5,513 nucleotides of DNA from Paenibacillus sp. J23TS9. Its GTDB lineage: Bacteria > Bacillota > Bacilli > Paenibacillales > Paenibacillaceae. The notes below the pieces were generated by a model that worked only from the letters and a program-made list of their open reading frames with translations, was not told the origin of the DNA and did not search any database. The DNA is taken from assembly GCF_018403225.1 (NCBI RefSeq), contig NZ_BOSG01000012.1:1-5513 (forward strand), given 5' to 3'. Of the stretch, positions 4,671 to 5,513 are shown in pieces. The position numbers and the translations under genes are program-made. The first letter of the stretch is position 1. Every line of letters begins with the position of its first letter.

Positions 4671-5513
4671 TTATTTCCTAGACAAATTAGAGCCAATACC
4701 ATCAGCTTTACCGTCTTTCCAGAAATTGTTCCAAGTATCGGCAACAGCTTTATCAATACCATGAAAAATATCAACCACACCAGAAGCAGCATCAGTGACG
4801 ACATTAGAAATATCCTTTGCAGTAGCGCCAATATGAGAAGAGCCATACCGCTGATTCTGCGTTTGCTGATGAACTAAGTCAACCTCAGCACTAACCTTGC
4901 GAGTCATTTCTTTGATTTGGTCATTGGTAAAATACTGACCAGCCGTTTGAGCTTGAGTAAGCATTTGGCGCATAATCTCGGAAACCTGCTGTTGCTTGGA
5001 AAGATTGGTGTTTTCCATAATAGACGCAACGCGAGCAGTAGACTCCTTCTGTTGATAAGCAAGCATCTCATTTTGTGCATATACCTGGTCTTTCGTATTC
5101 TGGCGTGAAGTCGCCGACTGAATGCCAGCAATCTCTTTTTGAGTCTCATTTTGCATCTCGGCAATCTCTTTCTGATTGTCCAGTTGCATTTTAGTAAGCT
5201 CTTTTTGATTCTCAAATCCGGCGTCAACCATACCAGCAGAGGAAGCATCAGCACCAGCACGCTCCCAAGCATTAAGCTCAGGAAATGCAGCAGCAAGATA
5301 ATCACGAGTATCCTTTCCTTTATCAGCGGCAGACTTGCCACCAAGTCCAACCAAATCAAGCAACTTATCAGAAACGGCAGAAGTGCCAGCCTGCAACGTA
5401 CCTTCAAGAAGTCCTTTACCAGCTTTAGCCATAGCACCAGAAACAAAACTAGGGACGGCCTCATCAGGGTTAGGAACATTAGAGCCTTGAATGGCAGATT
5501 TAATACCAGCATC
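4671..5513 (-). CDS. H: Minor spike / DNA pilot protein H, C-terminal part (residues 49-328)
   Basis: Read in frame from the right end, this gives H residues 49-328, ending at TAA 4671-4673. Joined to 1-271 it gives 328 residues, the usual phiX174 length. The middle is a long helical, Gln- and Lys-rich segment (about 145-280). It corresponds to the region that, from published structural work, forms a ten-stranded alpha-helical barrel for DNA passage. Three 11-residue repeats with a QKE core (N150-D160, N161-E171, T172-A182) are visible and suit a right-handed coiled coil. The C-terminus carries Trp309 and Trp313 and ends in SNLSRK. An internal ATG at 5432 is Met76, not a gene start. A 63-base gap with terminator and promoter separates H from A. 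No frameshift or stop is seen. Confidence 0.97.
   Translation of the reverse strand, partial: DAGIKSAIQGSNVPNPDEAVPSFVSGAMAKAGKGLLEGTLQAGTSAVSDKLLDLVGLGGKSAADKGKDTRDYLAAAFPELNAWERAGADASSAGMVDAGFENQKELTKMQLDNQKEIAEMQNETQKEIAGIQSATSRQNTKDQVYAQNEMLAYQQKESTARVASIMENTNLSKQQQVSEIMRQMLTQAQTAGQYFTNDQIKEMTRKVSAEVDLVHQQTQNQRYGSSHIGATAKDISNVVTDAASGVVDIFHGIDKAVADTWNNFWKDGKADGIGSNLSRK
5387..5513. repeat. Right copy of 127-base terminal direct repeat
   Basis: Exact copy of 1-127, inside gene H at codons 49 to about 91. Joining 5386 to base 1 closes the circle. phiX174 is circular both as packaged ssDNA and as replicative form and has no natural terminal redundancy, so the second copy should be trimmed before annotation. 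Confidence 0.98.

Noticed and set aside
4904..5512. Minus-strand Leu-rich frame of 202 codons, suggestive of a membrane protein
   Set aside because: It is the alternative frame of H. The Leu richness comes from shifted Ala, Gln and Lys codons, and there is no start signal.
1..5513. Novel phage, integrated prophage, CRISPR, tRNA or defence system
   Set aside because: All coding space and intergenic gaps match phiX174. I see no attachment sites, host flanks, spaced repeats, tRNA-like folds or unassigned genes.

Overview
This window is the complete genome of the Escherichia coli microvirus phiX174 (ssDNA phage, Microviridae, Bullavirinae), written as the reverse complement of the packaged viral strand. 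Every gene therefore lies on the minus strand here. The circle is 5386 bases. It has been opened inside gene H, and the first 127 bases (1-127) are repeated exactly as the last 127 (5387-5513), so the record is 5386 + 127 = 5513 long. No host or vector sequence is attached.

Layout in transcription order (descending coordinates): P_A, gene A (4607-3066), with A* from an internal start at 4091 and the rolling-circle origin inside A (4260-4289). Next come P_B and B (3513-3151, inside A), K (3151-2981, across the A/C junction) and C (3069-2809). P_D and D (2812-2354) follow, with E (2634-2359) inside D, then J (2354-2238). After a UUCG hairpin come F (2201-918), a 110-base intergenic region holding the complementary-strand primosome site, G (807-280) and H. 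H begins at 271, runs off the left end and continues from the right end to 4671. A rho-independent terminator lies between H and A.

A nicks the origin and drives rolling-circle replication. C switches replication to single-strand packaging. B and D are internal and external scaffolds. F and G form shell and spikes, J condenses the DNA, H forms the DNA-delivery tube, E lyses the host and K adjusts burst size. Genes are packed by frame overlaps (B in A, E in D, K across A and C) and by 1- or 4-base stop/start overlaps.

The allele state is the most informative part. Gene E codon 7 reads TAG instead of TGG (bases 2614-2616), which is the classical am3 lysis-defective amber, and it is silent in the overlapping D frame. 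Together with E R89Q, a G-protein Asp113 and the exact 127-base terminal duplication expected of a k=127 de Bruijn assembly of a circle, this points to laboratory or commercial phiX174 am3-type DNA. The most likely source is a sequencing-control spike-in, not an environmental virus. I found no undescribed system: the whole window is accounted for by known phiX174 biology.
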